Below, piece after piece: positions 35,114-44,575 of a DNA stretch of 64,000 bases. The notes beneath the pieces were generated by a model, which was given only the letters and a program-made list of their open reading frames with translations, was not told the DNA's origin and did no database searches. Within the stretch, counting starts at the first letter, position 1. Each line of letters starts with the position of its first letter. This DNA comes from Actinokineospora alba (GTDB taxonomy: Bacteria > Actinomycetota > Actinomycetes > Mycobacteriales > Pseudonocardiaceae): NCBI RefSeq assembly GCF_004362515.1, contig NZ_SNXU01000001.1, positions 2,976,001 through 3,040,000 on the forward strand, in the 5' to 3' direction. The position numbers were made by a program, and so were the translations under genes.

Positions 35114-35542
35114 ATGGCGACGACCGAGGAGATCGAACGGCGGGTGCAACAGGCCGATGCCGCCCGCAGCGCGAAACGCGCCGCGGCGGCCCGGCAGGTC
35201 GGCGAACTCGCCGGGCGCCGGGCCGTGCTCGCCGAGCAGCTCGACGACATCGAGCGTGAACTCGGCGATGTGCTCGCCGCCGTGCACGACGTCATGGACG
35301 TCGACGAGCTGGCCGCCTTCACCGACCTGCCAGCTGCCGATCTCACCCGCTGGCGCGATGCCCGCGCCCGCCGCAAGCCCACACGGCCCACCCGCAAGCG
35401 GCCCACGAAGGCTGACGACACCGGCGGCGGACGATCAGCGCGCACCACAGCATCGGCGCCGGCGGTGAGCACGGCGGCCGAGTTGCGGACCAGCTCCACC
35501 GCCGAGGACAAGGCGGCGCGCGTCCCGGCCGATGTCGCATGA
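35114..35542 (+). CDS. Hypothetical coiled-coil protein
   Basis: 142 residues. The first 60 residues form a clear heptad-like helix (VQQADAARSAKRAAAARQ, LAEQLDDIERELGDVLAAVH); a basic tail rich in Lys, Arg, Thr and Ala follows. No membrane segment. AAGGAG is present before ATG 35114. Unknown role between the TadG-like and the BTAD genes, perhaps a cytoplasmic adaptor. Confidence 0.66.
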   Translation: MATTEEIERRVQQADAARSAKRAAAARQVGELAGRRAVLAEQLDDIERELGDVLAAVHDVMDVDELAAFTDLPAADLTRWRDARARRKPTRPTRKRPTKADDTGGGRSARTTASAPAVSTAAELRTSSTAEDKAARVPADVA

Positions 35543-35640
35543 CACCACCTACCGCACACAGCGGACGGCCCGGTCCGGCACCGCCCGGTGGGGTGCTGAT
35601 CGACGCGTAAACCCTGCGCTGCCAAGGAATCGAGCACGCC

Positions 35641-38600
35641 GTGACCACACCACCGCACTCCCTACGTCGGACACCGGCGCGGCCTCCGAGCACCGACCGC
35701 CGCGCACGATCAGCCCTGGTCGGCGTAGCCTGTCTCGGCGGGCGGGTGCTGCGAGGGCTGATCGCCACCGCGGCGCTGCTGGTACTCGTGGCCGGTGTGC
35801 CGTGGGCGCTGTCGCACTACATCGGCTGGCCGCTGCCCGACCACGTACCTGACTGGGCCGAAGTCCGGGGTGTGCTGCTCGGCCCGATGAGCACCACGTT
35901 CCTGTTGAGCTTCCTGGCCTGCTTGATCTGGATCGTCTGGGCCGCCTTCACCCTCGACGTGTTCCGCTGTGCGATCGACCTGGCTCGTAGCGGTGTCGAC
36001 ACCGTCCGCCTGCCGGACTTCTCGGGCGCTGGTCCCGTGCACGCCTTGGCGGGCTTGCTGGTCGGCGCGGTCCTGCTGTCCGTCCTGGGCAACCGCGCCG
36101 CACCCGCGCCGACCAGTCCGTCGTCCTCGGCGCTGGGCAGCGGGGCGCACGTCGTGGCGACCGCCCCGGCCTGGCAGCACCCCGCCGACCCCGGCGAGGT
36201 CGTCGTGCGAAACGCCGTCTTCGCCACCAGCGCGGTGAACAACATGGCGGTGAGCTCGCCCGCGCGGCCGGTGTCGGTGGTGGTGCTCGCGCCGCACGAC
36301 GGGGTCTACGACTCGCTGTGGCGGATCGCGAAACGCACCCTCGGCGACGGCGCACGCTGGCCCGAGATCTTCGAGGCCAACAAAGGCAAGCCCCAGCCCG
36401 ACGGCCGACCGTTCACCCGGCCCAGCCTCATCTTCCCCGGCCAGGAACTGGCCCTGCCCGCCGACACCACAGCCGCGCCAACCCGGCCTGCACCGCCTCC
36501 ACACGAACCGCCCGCGCCGACACCGACAACTCCAGCACCAACTCCAGCCCCGACCACGGCACCGCCGACCAACGCGCCGCCGACGGATGCCCCCCTGTCC
36601 GCCCCGGCGACCACGCCCGCCGCGCCCAACACCGAGCGGCAGCCGACCGCGACGCGCACGGATGCGCGTCCCGCAGGGGCACGGGAACCAGCCTTCCAAT
36701 GGGGATCGGAGATATTCGTCGGGTTGGGCCTGGCGGCGGCGGTGAGCACCGCGCTGCTGATCGCCCGCCGCCGCTACCGCGCCCGGTACCGGCCCGGCAG
36801 CGGTGACCGCGACGACCTGCCCATGGCGCCGGTGGTCTACCAGCTGCACCTCGCGCACCTCCGCGCCGGCGACGACGAAGTCGACCTCGACTCCTACTGG
36901 GACGACGAAGACGGGGACAACGGCGACGGCGACGCCCTCGACGACGCCCCGCGGCCTCGGCGTGTTCCACCGCCTCCCACCGTCGTGATCGGTGCCCCTA
37001 CGGCTCATTACGAGGCACCGCGTACCGCGGTGGCGCCGGGGCTCGGTGTGCGCGACGGCCGCGAGATCGCCCTGGACCTCGCCGCCTCGCGCGGGCTCGG
37101 ACTGGTCGGCGCAGGCGCCCCAGCCGCGGTTCGAGCGTTGCTGCTCGCCGCGCTCACCACCGCCGACCGCCCGGCCGGCTCGGGTGCGGCGAGCGTGGTG
37201 GTCCCCGCCGAAGACCTGGCTGCCGTACTCGGACGGCCGACGACCGACGTGCCCACCGCCGTGCGCGTAGTCGCCGACCTCGACGCCGCACTGGACGTTC
37301 TGGAGGCCGAGACCCTCGTGCGCGCCGCCAGCCGCGACTCGAAGCCCTGGCCGCCGCTGGTGCTGATCGCGCGGCCCCCGCACCAGCACCCGCGGCTGCA
37401 AGCCGTCCTCGACAACGGGGCCCCGATCGGCGTCACCGGGCTGCTGCTGGGCCAGTGGCAACCCGGCGTCACCTGCTACGTCCGCGACGACGGCACAATC
37501 ACGTCCACCAGCCCTGGCCTCGGCGAGGCCCTACGCGGAACCCGGATGTTCCGTCTCGGTGGCGACGACACCGCCGACCTGCTCGCGCTGCTGCGCCACA
37601 CCGAATCACCAGCCGACGACAGCGACAGCGGTGACGACGAGCCGCTCGTGTCGCCGATGACTCGGCCCTGGAATGGCCGAGTACCCGGCAGATCCACCGA
37701 TCCGGGTGGGAATGCGGCGGCCGTCGTGTCGATGACCGACACGGAGCTGGAGGTCACCGCGGCGGTCACGACGGCACCCCCAGCCGACACCGAGCTGGAG
37801 ATCCTCGGCTCGCGCAGCCCGCGCACGCCCCGCGCCAGGCTGCGCCCGCAGGCCGCACCGCGGTTGGCGTCGTCGGAAACGCGCTCACGCGGCGAGGTCG
37901 AGGACGCCTCGGCGCCGACCAGCCAGCACGCCTCCCCAGCCGTCAGGGAAGGCACCGAGGATGGGGTGGCCGACGGGCAGCGGGCGCTGATCACGGTCAC
38001 GGTGCTCGGTGGTCTTCGGGTGCACTGGCACCCCGACGCCGAAACCGACGAGGACGGGCCGGGGCGGGAGATCACCGGGGCGTTGCAGCCCCGCAGCCAG
38101 GTGCTGCTGGTGCTGCTGGCGTTGCACCCCGACGGCGCCACCCGCGACACGCTCGTGGACGCGTTGTGGGGCGAGGACCCACCGGCCCGGCCGACCAACT
38201 CCTTGCACACCGCGCTGTCGCGGCTTCGGCGCGACCTGTCGCGGGCGACCGACGGCACGGCGGGCGAGGTCGCCGCGGCGGACAACGGCCGCTACCGACT
38301 CGACCCCGCTCGTGTGCGGGTGGACTACTGGCGCTTCGCCGCGGCGGTCGCCGCCCGCCGCACCGCCACCACCGACGCCGAACGCGTCGCCGCCTACCGG
38401 GAGATCGTCGACAGTTACAGCGGGCGCGTGGCCGACGGTATGTCGAAGATCGACTGGCTCGAACCCATAAGGGAGGCGACCCGCCGCGAAGCGATCGACG
38501 CCGTGTCCGCCCTGGCACGCGCCCTCATCGCCGAAGACCCACAGCAAACCCTGGACCTACTGGAGGTCGCGCGAGCATTCGACCCGCACAACGAGCTGCT

Positions 38601-38835
38601 GTATCGCGACATCATGCGATTGCAGGGCGAACTCGGTCAGCTCGACGCGATCCCACGGACGCTGACCCTGCTCACCACCCGGCTCGCCGAGGTCGGTGAC
38701 GAGCCCACCGCGAAGTCCCGGCGGCTCGCGGCAAACCTCAGCCGCCAGCACGACACCGACCACACCGAACGCGCTGATCGCTCCGCCGGACCCGTGCCCC
38801 CTGCAGTAAGGAGCGGGCATGGCCGAAGCGCGTGA
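35641..38835 (+). CDS. Membrane-anchored LysM and BTAD-domain regulator
   Basis: 1064 residues. Three N-terminal transmembrane segments (about 30-55, 80-105, 135-155), then a LysM-like segment (DGVYDSLWRIAKRTLGDGARWPEIFEANKG, about 220-280, peptidoglycan or glycan binding), a Pro/Thr-rich linker, another helix (about 358-378, GLGLAAAVSTALLIA), a large alpha/beta middle domain, and a C-terminal winged helix with bacterial transcriptional activator domain (ITVTVLGGLRVHW, RDTLVDALWGEDPPARPTNSLHTALSRLR, about 780-1040). It couples envelope sensing to transcription-type output. It is the last gene of the Tad operon and the stop is one base from the convergent HxlR gene. Confidence 0.85.
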   Translation: MTTPPHSLRRTPARPPSTDRRARSALVGVACLGGRVLRGLIATAALLVLVAGVPWALSHYIGWPLPDHVPDWAEVRGVLLGPMSTTFLLSFLACLIWIVWAAFTLDVFRCAIDLARSGVDTVRLPDFSGAGPVHALAGLLVGAVLLSVLGNRAAPAPTSPSSSALGSGAHVVATAPAWQHPADPGEVVVRNAVFATSAVNNMAVSSPARPVSVVVLAPHDGVYDSLWRIAKRTLGDGARWPEIFEANKGKPQPDGRPFTRPSLIFPGQELALPADTTAAPTRPAPPPHEPPAPTPTTPAPTPAPTTAPPTNAPPTDAPLSAPATTPAAPNTERQPTATRTDARPAGAREPAFQWGSEIFVGLGLAAAVSTALLIARRRYRARYRPGSGDRDDLPMAPVVYQLHLAHLRAGDDEVDLDSYWDDEDGDNGDGDALDDAPRPRRVPPPPTVVIGAPTAHYEAPRTAVAPGLGVRDGREIALDLAASRGLGLVGAGAPAAVRALLLAALTTADRPAGSGAASVVVPAEDLAAVLGRPTTDVPTAVRVVADLDAALDVLEAETLVRAASRDSKPWPPLVLIARPPHQHPRLQAVLDNGAPIGVTGLLLGQWQPGVTCYVRDDGTITSTSPGLGEALRGTRMFRLGGDDTADLLALLRHTESPADDSDSGDDEPLVSPMTRPWNGRVPGRSTDPGGNAAAVVSMTDTELEVTAAVTTAPPADTELEILGSRSPRTPRARLRPQAAPRLASSETRSRGEVEDASAPTSQHASPAVREGTEDGVADGQRALITVTVLGGLRVHWHPDAETDEDGPGREITGALQPRSQVLLVLLALHPDGATRDTLVDALWGEDPPARPTNSLHTALSRLRRDLSRATDGTAGEVAAADNGRYRLDPARVRVDYWRFAAAVAARRTATTDAERVAAYREIVDSYSGRVADGMSKIDWLEPIREATRREAIDAVSALARALIAEDPQQTLDLLEVARAFDPHNELLYRDIMRLQGELGQLDAIPRTLTLLTTRLAEVGDEPTAKSRRLAANLSRQHDTDHTERADRSAGPVPPAVRSGHGRSA

Positions 38836-38836
38836 G

Positions 38837-39373
38837 TCAGCCGAACTCGTCTCGAACCCGCGGATCCTCCGCCGGGCCGGAATCCCCGCCGACCTTGTCG
38901 GAGATGTCGAGTGCGGCACGCTCGGCGACATCGATGATCACGCCGATCCCACCGCCATTCCCGTCATCGGCATTCCCGTCGCCATTGCGGCGGGCGTATG
39001 CCTGAGCGTGGGCGATGAGTTCTGGATGCGCGTCCACCCACGGGAGCAGCGCCTTCGCGATCTCCAGGTATTCGGAGAGGGCTGGATTCAGGGTGTAGTA
39101 AACCAGGTGCGGAAAAGTCATGGTGTCGGACGTGCACGTCACGAGACCCTCTTCGGTCATCGTTTTCAGTGTTCGCGCCAGAATGCTATCGTGCAGGACG
39201 TGTTTGTCCGACCATTCCTTGCCAATGGAATACGAGCTGATTGTGGAAAGAATCTCTTTTCGACGCATGGGACCGCCCTGGAGTGTGACCAGGATGACCG
39301 GCGCCCATTTGTCGCCGAAAAGGTACTTCAGGTCGCACCAGGCTCGAAGAAGCCTCTCGTCTCCCGCGTTCAC
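38837..39373 (-). CDS. HxlR-family winged-helix regulator
   Basis: 178 residues. FGDKWAPVILVTLQGGPMRRKEIL, ILARTLKTMTEEGLVTCTS and LVYYTLNPALSEYL match the HxlR core. GTG 39373 is chosen over ATG 39388 because GGGGGAG lies 6 bases before it. The C-terminal 50 residues are Gly/Asp/Asn-rich and disordered. It is divergent from the MoxR operon across a 0.9-kb gap and could control it. A second HxlR gene of the same class lies at 19930. Confidence 0.8.
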   Translation of the reverse strand: MNAGDERLLRAWCDLKYLFGDKWAPVILVTLQGGPMRRKEILSTISSYSIGKEWSDKHVLHDSILARTLKTMTEEGLVTCTSDTMTFPHLVYYTLNPALSEYLEIAKALLPWVDAHPELIAHAQAYARRNGDGNADDGNGGGIGVIIDVAERAALDISDKVGGDSGPAEDPRVRDEFG

Positions 39374-40284
39374 CGCGTCTCCCCCCATGCGCCCGTCCGG
39401 CTCGCTGACCGCACTCGCCACCCGTTGTCCGCAGTGTGGCCCCTCCGCCGCGCTGGGTGGTCGCACCTGGTCAACGCCAGCGCGGCCACCAGCCTCGAAC
39501 TCCCCGTGTCGTGACGATGGAGATCCCCCCATTACGTCGACCAGCCAAACCAGCCCACGGCATTTCTCCTCGATACGAACCAGCATCGGACGTCACCCCT
39601 GGTAGTCGAATGGGAGATCCTTTACACCAAGAGTGACTGCCGCCGGGGGTGCATACGGGGGATCAGGATGGGGTTCATACGGGGGATCACGTTAGACGAC
39701 CACCCTGTGCGCTTCGGGAAGCCGCAGCTCATCGGGGGTGCATGGGGATCCACTGGTGTCCCAGACTCGCTTGGCCACAAGCAGGGAGTCACATCGGGCA
39801 GGCGGTGTGGCCTGCTCTCGTCACACTCCTTGCTGGTCGGCAGCCATTCGTTCCTCACCTTCATTTCTCCCCACCTTCCCCATTTCTCTATTCTATTTCG
39901 TGAAATCATCCGCTCGCTTCGTTATTTCTCCACCCTGCGCGCTCTATTCTATTTGTCTTGCGCTCCCACTCCGCGGTGTCCGACACGACGGCAGGTCGCT
40001 GACCTGCGGAAACGAAAGGTGGCGGGAAAGGTGACCTCGCGCGCGCCGCCGAATGGCGAGGTCATATTCACGCGTAAAGAGTCTTGAAAATGGGCGGGGT
40101 TTTCGTATTGCGCGCCGCGCGGTGTCGAGTCATAATTGAATTGTCGCCGGGGGGACCGGAAAACTCACCGAATACCACACCCGGCGCGAGCTATGTCCGA
40201 CGCACGACACCGGCGAAATAGCCGGACACGTTTCCACGGAATGCGCGCCCGCCCGCCGCGCGCCTATCGAAAGGACCACCCGCG
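39374..40284. other. Long regulatory-looking intergenic region, AT-richer than its surroundings
   Basis: Over 900 bases between divergent genes. The centre (about 39840-40010) is pyrimidine-rich on the plus strand with many TTCTATT-like runs, unlike the rest of the window. It holds the direct repeats at 39652-39689 and a small hairpin, CCGGC and GCCGG at 40210-40225. Open frames on both strands have no family resemblance. Candidate control region or replication/transfer origin. Confidence 0.45.
39652..39689. repeat. Two direct 14-bp repeats, possible operator or iteron
   Basis: CATACGGGGGATCA occurs at 39652-39665 and 39676-39689, spaced by 24 bases start to start. A related, less exact unit (GGGGGTGCATGGGGATCCA) lies near 39733-39751. 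They sit upstream of the HxlR gene on one side and the MoxR operon on the other. Confidence 0.55.
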
Positions 40285-41526
40285 ATGACCACGCCGACCA
40301 CGACCGCCCCGGCAGCCATCACTACCCCCGCCGCCGCGCCCACCGCGCCGGCCACGTCGTCGGGTCCGTCGGTGCCCCGGCTGCGCAACGGTGAGTTGCG
40401 CGCGATGGTCGCGCGGGTGCTGGCCGATCACACGGGCACGGGACTGACCCCGCGCGCGATCGCGCACACGCTGAACCGGTCGTCGGGGGCGGTGGGCAAC
40501 GCGTGCAAGGTGTTGGCAGACAAGGGCGACGCGGCGGTCACCTCGACCGCGCCACTGACCTACCAGGCGACCACGAGCACCGCCGCCGTCGCCGCCGCCA
40601 CGATCACCCCCGCCCCGGCGGGTGCCCCCCGCGCGCGCCGCCCCAAGAAGACCACCCCCGCGCCCGCCACGACCACCGCCACCGCCACCGCGCCCGCCTC
40701 GGTGGGGGCGGGGGATTCGGCGGCACCGGTCACCGGTCCGGTGATGCGCCCGAACGGCATGGCCTACCACCCTAGGCAGGTTGCCGGGATGCCGGACGTG
40801 ACCGCGCTGCGCAAGCTGCGCGAGGCCGGCGTCGCCGCCCTGATGTACGGGCCGCCCGGCACCGGGAAGACCTCGGTGATCGAGGCCGCGTTCCCGGACC
40901 TGGTGACCGTGCAGGGCGACGGGGACACCACGGTCGCCGACTTGGTCGGCGAGTACACCCAAACCGGCGACGGTCGCTACGTGTTCGTGCACGGACCTCT
41001 GGTCCGGGCGATGCGCGAGGGTCGGACCCTGTTCATCGACGACGCCACCTTGATCCCGCCGACCGTGCTCGCCGTGGTCTACCCCGCGATGGACGGACGC
41101 CGCCAGATCATCATCAAGGCCAACGGGGGCGAGACCGTCGACGCCGCCGCCGGCTTCTACGTCGTCGCCGGACACAACCCCGGCGTCCACGGCGCGGTCC
41201 TCACCGACGCCCTCTCGTCGCGGTTTTCCGCGCAGGTCCACGTGTCCACCGACTATGACCTCGCCGCACAGCTCAAAGTGGACCGTCGCGCGGTGAAAGC
41301 CGCGCGCAACCTGTCCACCCGGCAGGCATCCGGTGAGGTCGGGTGGGCACCGCAACTGCGGGAACTGTTGGCGTTTCAGAAGATCGCTGACGTGTTGGGG
41401 GTAGCCGCTGCCGCCGGGAATTTGGTCGGCACCGCCCCGGAAGACGACCGCGAGACCGTGTCCGCCGTGGTGCGTGACGTGTTCGGCAGCGAGGTCGCCC
41501 CGCTGTCCCTCGGTCCCCGCATCTGA
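40285..41526 (+). CDS. MoxR-type AAA+ ATPase with N-terminal winged helix
   Basis: 413 residues. Residues 37-95 form a winged-helix (LRAMVARVLADHTGTG, AIAHTLNRSSGAVGNACKVL), homologous to one in the regulator at 47759. A long Ala/Thr/Pro linker follows. The AAA+ part has Walker A GPPGTGKTS near 190-198, Walker B TLFIDDATLIPP near 249-260 and sensor 1 VVAGHNPG. MoxR ATPases act with a VWA partner, here the next gene 34 bases downstream, to remodel a target or insert a cofactor. AAAGGA is upstream of ATG 40285. Confidence 0.88.
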   Translation: MTTPTTTAPAAITTPAAAPTAPATSSGPSVPRLRNGELRAMVARVLADHTGTGLTPRAIAHTLNRSSGAVGNACKVLADKGDAAVTSTAPLTYQATTSTAAVAAATITPAPAGAPRARRPKKTTPAPATTTATATAPASVGAGDSAAPVTGPVMRPNGMAYHPRQVAGMPDVTALRKLREAGVAALMYGPPGTGKTSVIEAAFPDLVTVQGDGDTTVADLVGEYTQTGDGRYVFVHGPLVRAMREGRTLFIDDATLIPPTVLAVVYPAMDGRRQIIIKANGGETVDAAAGFYVVAGHNPGVHGAVLTDALSSRFSAQVHVSTDYDLAAQLKVDRRAVKAARNLSTRQASGEVGWAPQLRELLAFQKIADVLGVAAAAGNLVGTAPEDDRETVSAVVRDVFGSEVAPLSLGPRI

Positions 41527-41560
41527 CCCAGCCCGCACCGTCCGGAAGGGACACCGCGCC

Positions 41561-43378
41561 ATGACCACGCACCTCGCCATCGACCCGAGCGCGACCGGTT
41601 CGGTCGTGTTTCCCGCCCGCCCCGAATGGCTCACGCTGTCCGCCGCGCTGGCCGAGGAGGTCCCCGTGATCGCCGACCGCGAGGACTTGCTCGTCACGAT
41701 CGCCCCCGGTGCGGGCGGGGGTGCCCCGGCGTGTTTCTTCCCCGCCCGCGCGCTGATCGAACTCGACGCCGCGCACCTCGGTGTCGACCCCGCCACCGTG
41801 GACCCGGCGAACCTGTCCGACCGCCCCCGCTACGCGACCACGTGGGGGCTGCTGACCCACGAATGCGGGCACGCCAAACACACCGCCTGGGACCCACCAC
41901 CCACCGCGCCGCCCGGTGTTGCCGCCGCCGCCATGCTGCTGGAGGAGCCCCGGATGGAAGCCGCGCAAGTACGCCGCCGACCCGATGACCGGCATTGGTT
42001 GCGCGCCAGCGCGTCCGGCATCATCCTCGCCGATCTCAACCCGACCGCCGACCCCGCCGGCGCGCCGCAGATGACCGCCCCGCACGCCGCCCACGCCGCC
42101 GCCCTGCTGCTGGCACGGGTCGACGGCGGCATCCTCACCCGCGCCGAGGTCGCCCCCGTCGCCCGTGTCATCGAAGACGTGCTCGGCGCGGACACCCTGG
42201 CCAAACTGCGCACCATATGGCGGAAAGCGCTGACTACCGCCGACGACGACGGCGAGACGATGATGGACCTCGGGCGGCAATGGTGCGAGATCATCGGCAC
42301 CGACCCCAACACCCCCGACCCCACCAGCGGGACACCCGACCCGACCGCCACCCCGTCCCCGAACGGTTCCGGCACCCCGTCCGGTTCGTCATCGGGCGGC
42401 ACCTCGTCCGGCGCGTCGGGCGGCACCCCGCCACCGTCGCCGTTGGCGGGCGCGATCGCCGCCGCGCTGGACAACCTCGCGGCGAACGTCGCACGGGCAA
42501 GGGCACCGGAGGACCCCGCCGCCCGCGCCGCCGACGCACGCGCCGCCGAGTCCGCCGCCGCGAACGACGCCGCCCGCGCCGCGCGGTCGGTGTTCACCGG
42601 TTCGGGCGGCACCCGCTACGGGAAGACCGCGGCGGCGGGCACCCGCCCGCCCACCAACGAGGAACGCACCGCCGCGCGGGTGCTGGCGCGCGCGCTGAAC
42701 ACCGCCGGGGTCCGCGACCGGGTACCGGTCAAGACCACCTCGCCCGTGCCACCCGGACGGCTGCGGATGCGCGGCGTGCTCGCCGCCGACGCGCAACGCG
42801 CCGCCGGGGCACTCCCAACGGCCGAACCGTTCACCCGCACCACCCGCACCCCGGTACCGACCCCACCGCTACGGCTGGGCATCGCGTGCGACGTGTCCGG
42901 GTCGATGAAATGGGCACGCGCCCACGTCGCCTCGGCCGCGTGGATCTTGGCCGACGCCGCCCGCCACACCACAGTTCCCACCCAGACAGCGAGCGTGATC
43001 TTCGGGAACAAGGTCCGCCCGATCACCCGCCCCGGCAAAGCCCCCACCGCCGTCACCGAGTTCAACGCCAACGACAACTGGGAGGACGTTCCCACCGCCA
43101 TCGACGCCCTCGACGGCGCGCTCGGACTGTCCACCCCCGGCGCGGCGCGACTGCTGGTGATCGTGTCCGACGGCGACTTCCGCGCCCTGCCCCGCCGCGA
43201 CGGGCAACGCAAACTCGACCGGTTGCGCGCCACCGGGTGCGCGGTGTTGTGGCTGACCATCCGCGCCACCGACACCCCCCTCGATGGGACGACCCAGCAC
43301 CGCCTGACCGACCCCGCCACCGCCGCCCGCGCCATCGGACACGCCGCCACCACCGCCCTACGCGCCGCCACCCGCTGA
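41561..43378 (+). CDS. Zincin-VWA protein (DUF2201-like), partner of the MoxR ATPase
   Basis: 605 residues. The N-terminal domain has LLTHECGHAKHTAWD near residue 100, a HExxH-type zinc site; together with a C-terminal VWA domain this is the layout of DUF2201-type putative metallopeptidase/VWA proteins. The VWA metal site is IACDVSGSMKWA near 443-454, followed by LLVIVSDGDFRAL. The middle (about 250-300) is Gly/Ser/Pro-rich, then an Ala/Arg-rich helix. In related MoxR-VWA pairs the VWA protein docks the substrate. ATG 41561 has GGAAGGG before it. Confidence 0.83.
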   Translation: MTTHLAIDPSATGSVVFPARPEWLTLSAALAEEVPVIADREDLLVTIAPGAGGGAPACFFPARALIELDAAHLGVDPATVDPANLSDRPRYATTWGLLTHECGHAKHTAWDPPPTAPPGVAAAAMLLEEPRMEAAQVRRRPDDRHWLRASASGIILADLNPTADPAGAPQMTAPHAAHAAALLLARVDGGILTRAEVAPVARVIEDVLGADTLAKLRTIWRKALTTADDDGETMMDLGRQWCEIIGTDPNTPDPTSGTPDPTATPSPNGSGTPSGSSSGGTSSGASGGTPPPSPLAGAIAAALDNLAANVARARAPEDPAARAADARAAESAAANDAARAARSVFTGSGGTRYGKTAAAGTRPPTNEERTAARVLARALNTAGVRDRVPVKTTSPVPPGRLRMRGVLAADAQRAAGALPTAEPFTRTTRTPVPTPPLRLGIACDVSGSMKWARAHVASAAWILADAARHTTVPTQTASVIFGNKVRPITRPGKAPTAVTEFNANDNWEDVPTAIDALDGALGLSTPGAARLLVIVSDGDFRALPRRDGQRKLDRLRATGCAVLWLTIRATDTPLDGTTQHRLTDPATAARAIGHAATTALRAATR

Positions 43379-43386
43379 ACCAGCAC

Positions 43387-43421
43387 GTTCCGGGGGCGGG
43401 GCACACAACCCGCCCCGGAAC
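43387..43421. repeat. Strong intergenic hairpin
   Basis: GTTCCGGGGGCGGG (43387-43400) pairs with CCCGCCCCGGAAC (43409-43421) with one bulged G and an 8-base loop. It lies between the VWA gene and the next gene. No T-run; probably an attenuator, RNA-stabilising stem or terminator inside the operon. Confidence 0.6.
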
Positions 43422-43456
43422 ACCACCCCGACCGAACACAACGAGAGGTGATCACC

Positions 43457-43813
43457 ATGTCCGACAACAACACCCCGACCACCACCGAGGTCATCGCCCC
43501 TGAACGGCGACCCATCATGGCGCACACGATCACGACCGCCGGCGAGTTGGTCGCCGCTGTCAACCGCTACGACCCCGACGCCCCCATCCGGTTCGCCATC
43601 GCGCCCGCCTACCCGAACGCACGACACGGCCGCCCGATGCAGGCCAGCCTCGGGCGCGTCGTGTGCGTACCCCAGGACGCGGAAGCCGACGGCACCGAAC
43701 CGACCGGACCGCCCGTGGTGTGGATCGCTGAAGGCTTCCAAAGCGGCTACCTGCCCGCCCTCGTCGCCGACGCCCTCGGGTGGGGACGAGTCGATCCCGA
43801 GGACTACGGCTGA
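43457..43813 (+). CDS. Hypothetical mobile-element protein
   Basis: 118 residues, acidic, soluble. TAGELVAAVNRYDPDAPIRFAI, then VVWIAEGFQSGYLPALVADALGW resemble a small conserved protein frequently found on actinobacterial integrative elements. ATG 43457 has GAGAGG 7 bases before it. No known function; cotranscribed with the MoxR operon. Confidence 0.7.
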   Translation: MSDNNTPTTTEVIAPERRPIMAHTITTAGELVAAVNRYDPDAPIRFAIAPAYPNARHGRPMQASLGRVVCVPQDAEADGTEPTGPPVVWIAEGFQSGYLPALVADALGWGRVDPEDYG

Positions 43814-43925
43814 AACGAACCCACCGGACCGGCAACCGTGTGCCTATGGCTGCGCAAGCTCGACCGGTCGCGACCCACCCCACACCGACGACTCGATCAA
43901 CCGGCACATACCCGAGGAGAACACG

Positions 43926-44498
43926 ATGTCCAGCACGACGACGCTCAACGAGTCTGTTCGCACCACCACGGACGAGCACTACCTCACGCGCACGGTTCAC
44001 CATGCCGGACAGGTGATCCGCGTCCGCATTCGCCGCGCACGACACGCCTACGACAGCTACGCGATCGGTGAGGTCCTTGCCCGCGACGGTGGCCGATGGA
44101 CTCGCCTGGTCGAGGAACACGCCCACGACAACCCCGACAACTGGTTCCGCACCGTGGAATCACCCGCCGAATCCGCCGATCCCGCACCGCCGGCACTGCA
44201 AGGGCTGTCCGACCAACTCATCCAGCGGGCAGCCGAGATCGTCGCCGCCTGCCCGTCCGCCGCCGAGGGCTGGTCGGACATGAACATCATCCGCGCACTA
44301 CTCGGACGTGGAGCCGACGAATACCTCGAGCCCGGGGTCATCGCCGAGGCCAACACCGACCCCGACACCGGACCGGTCCACATCATCCGTTGCTCCGACG
44401 GAAAAGTCGTGGTCACCACCTCACACCGCAGCGACTGCGCCTACGTCACCAGCTCAGGCCAAGCCCAATGCGACAACGACGCCTGCTACGGCCACTGA
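43926..44498 (+). CDS. Hypothetical protein, paralogue of the gene at 45475
   Basis: 190 residues. Begins with a beta-rich part (VIRVRIRRARHAYDSYAIGEVLA), a helical middle, and ends in HRSDCAYVTSSGQAQCDNDACYGH with three Cys and His that could bind a metal. The paralogue at 45475 has the same order: YDSY, then HRDDCPFVTSTGTRACDDECYY. GAGGAG is upstream of ATG 43926. Function unknown; part of the MoxR operon. Confidence 0.72.
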   Translation: MSSTTTLNESVRTTTDEHYLTRTVHHAGQVIRVRIRRARHAYDSYAIGEVLARDGGRWTRLVEEHAHDNPDNWFRTVESPAESADPAPPALQGLSDQLIQRAAEIVAACPSAAEGWSDMNIIRALLGRGADEYLEPGVIAEANTDPDTGPVHIIRCSDGKVVVTTSHRSDCAYVTSSGQAQCDNDACYGH

Positions 44499-44575
44499 GG
44501 CCCCCCACCTCACCACCACCTCCGCCGGTGACCCTCACCCGGCGCGACCCGCGTCACGTCCACAGGGAGCCATCC

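Noticed and set aside
35710..37461. 583-codon minus frame opposite the BTAD gene
   Set aside because: Shadow of a GC-rich gene; no domain and poor composition.
39622..40087. Overlapping frames on both strands in the 39.4-40.3 kb gap as genes
   Set aside because: Composition follows the repeats and pyrimidine tract; no ribosome sites or families.
40264..41796. Long minus-strand open frame (510 codons) opposite the MoxR gene
   Set aside because: Composition is Gly/Arg/His-rich, no motifs, and the plus strand carries clear Walker motifs.
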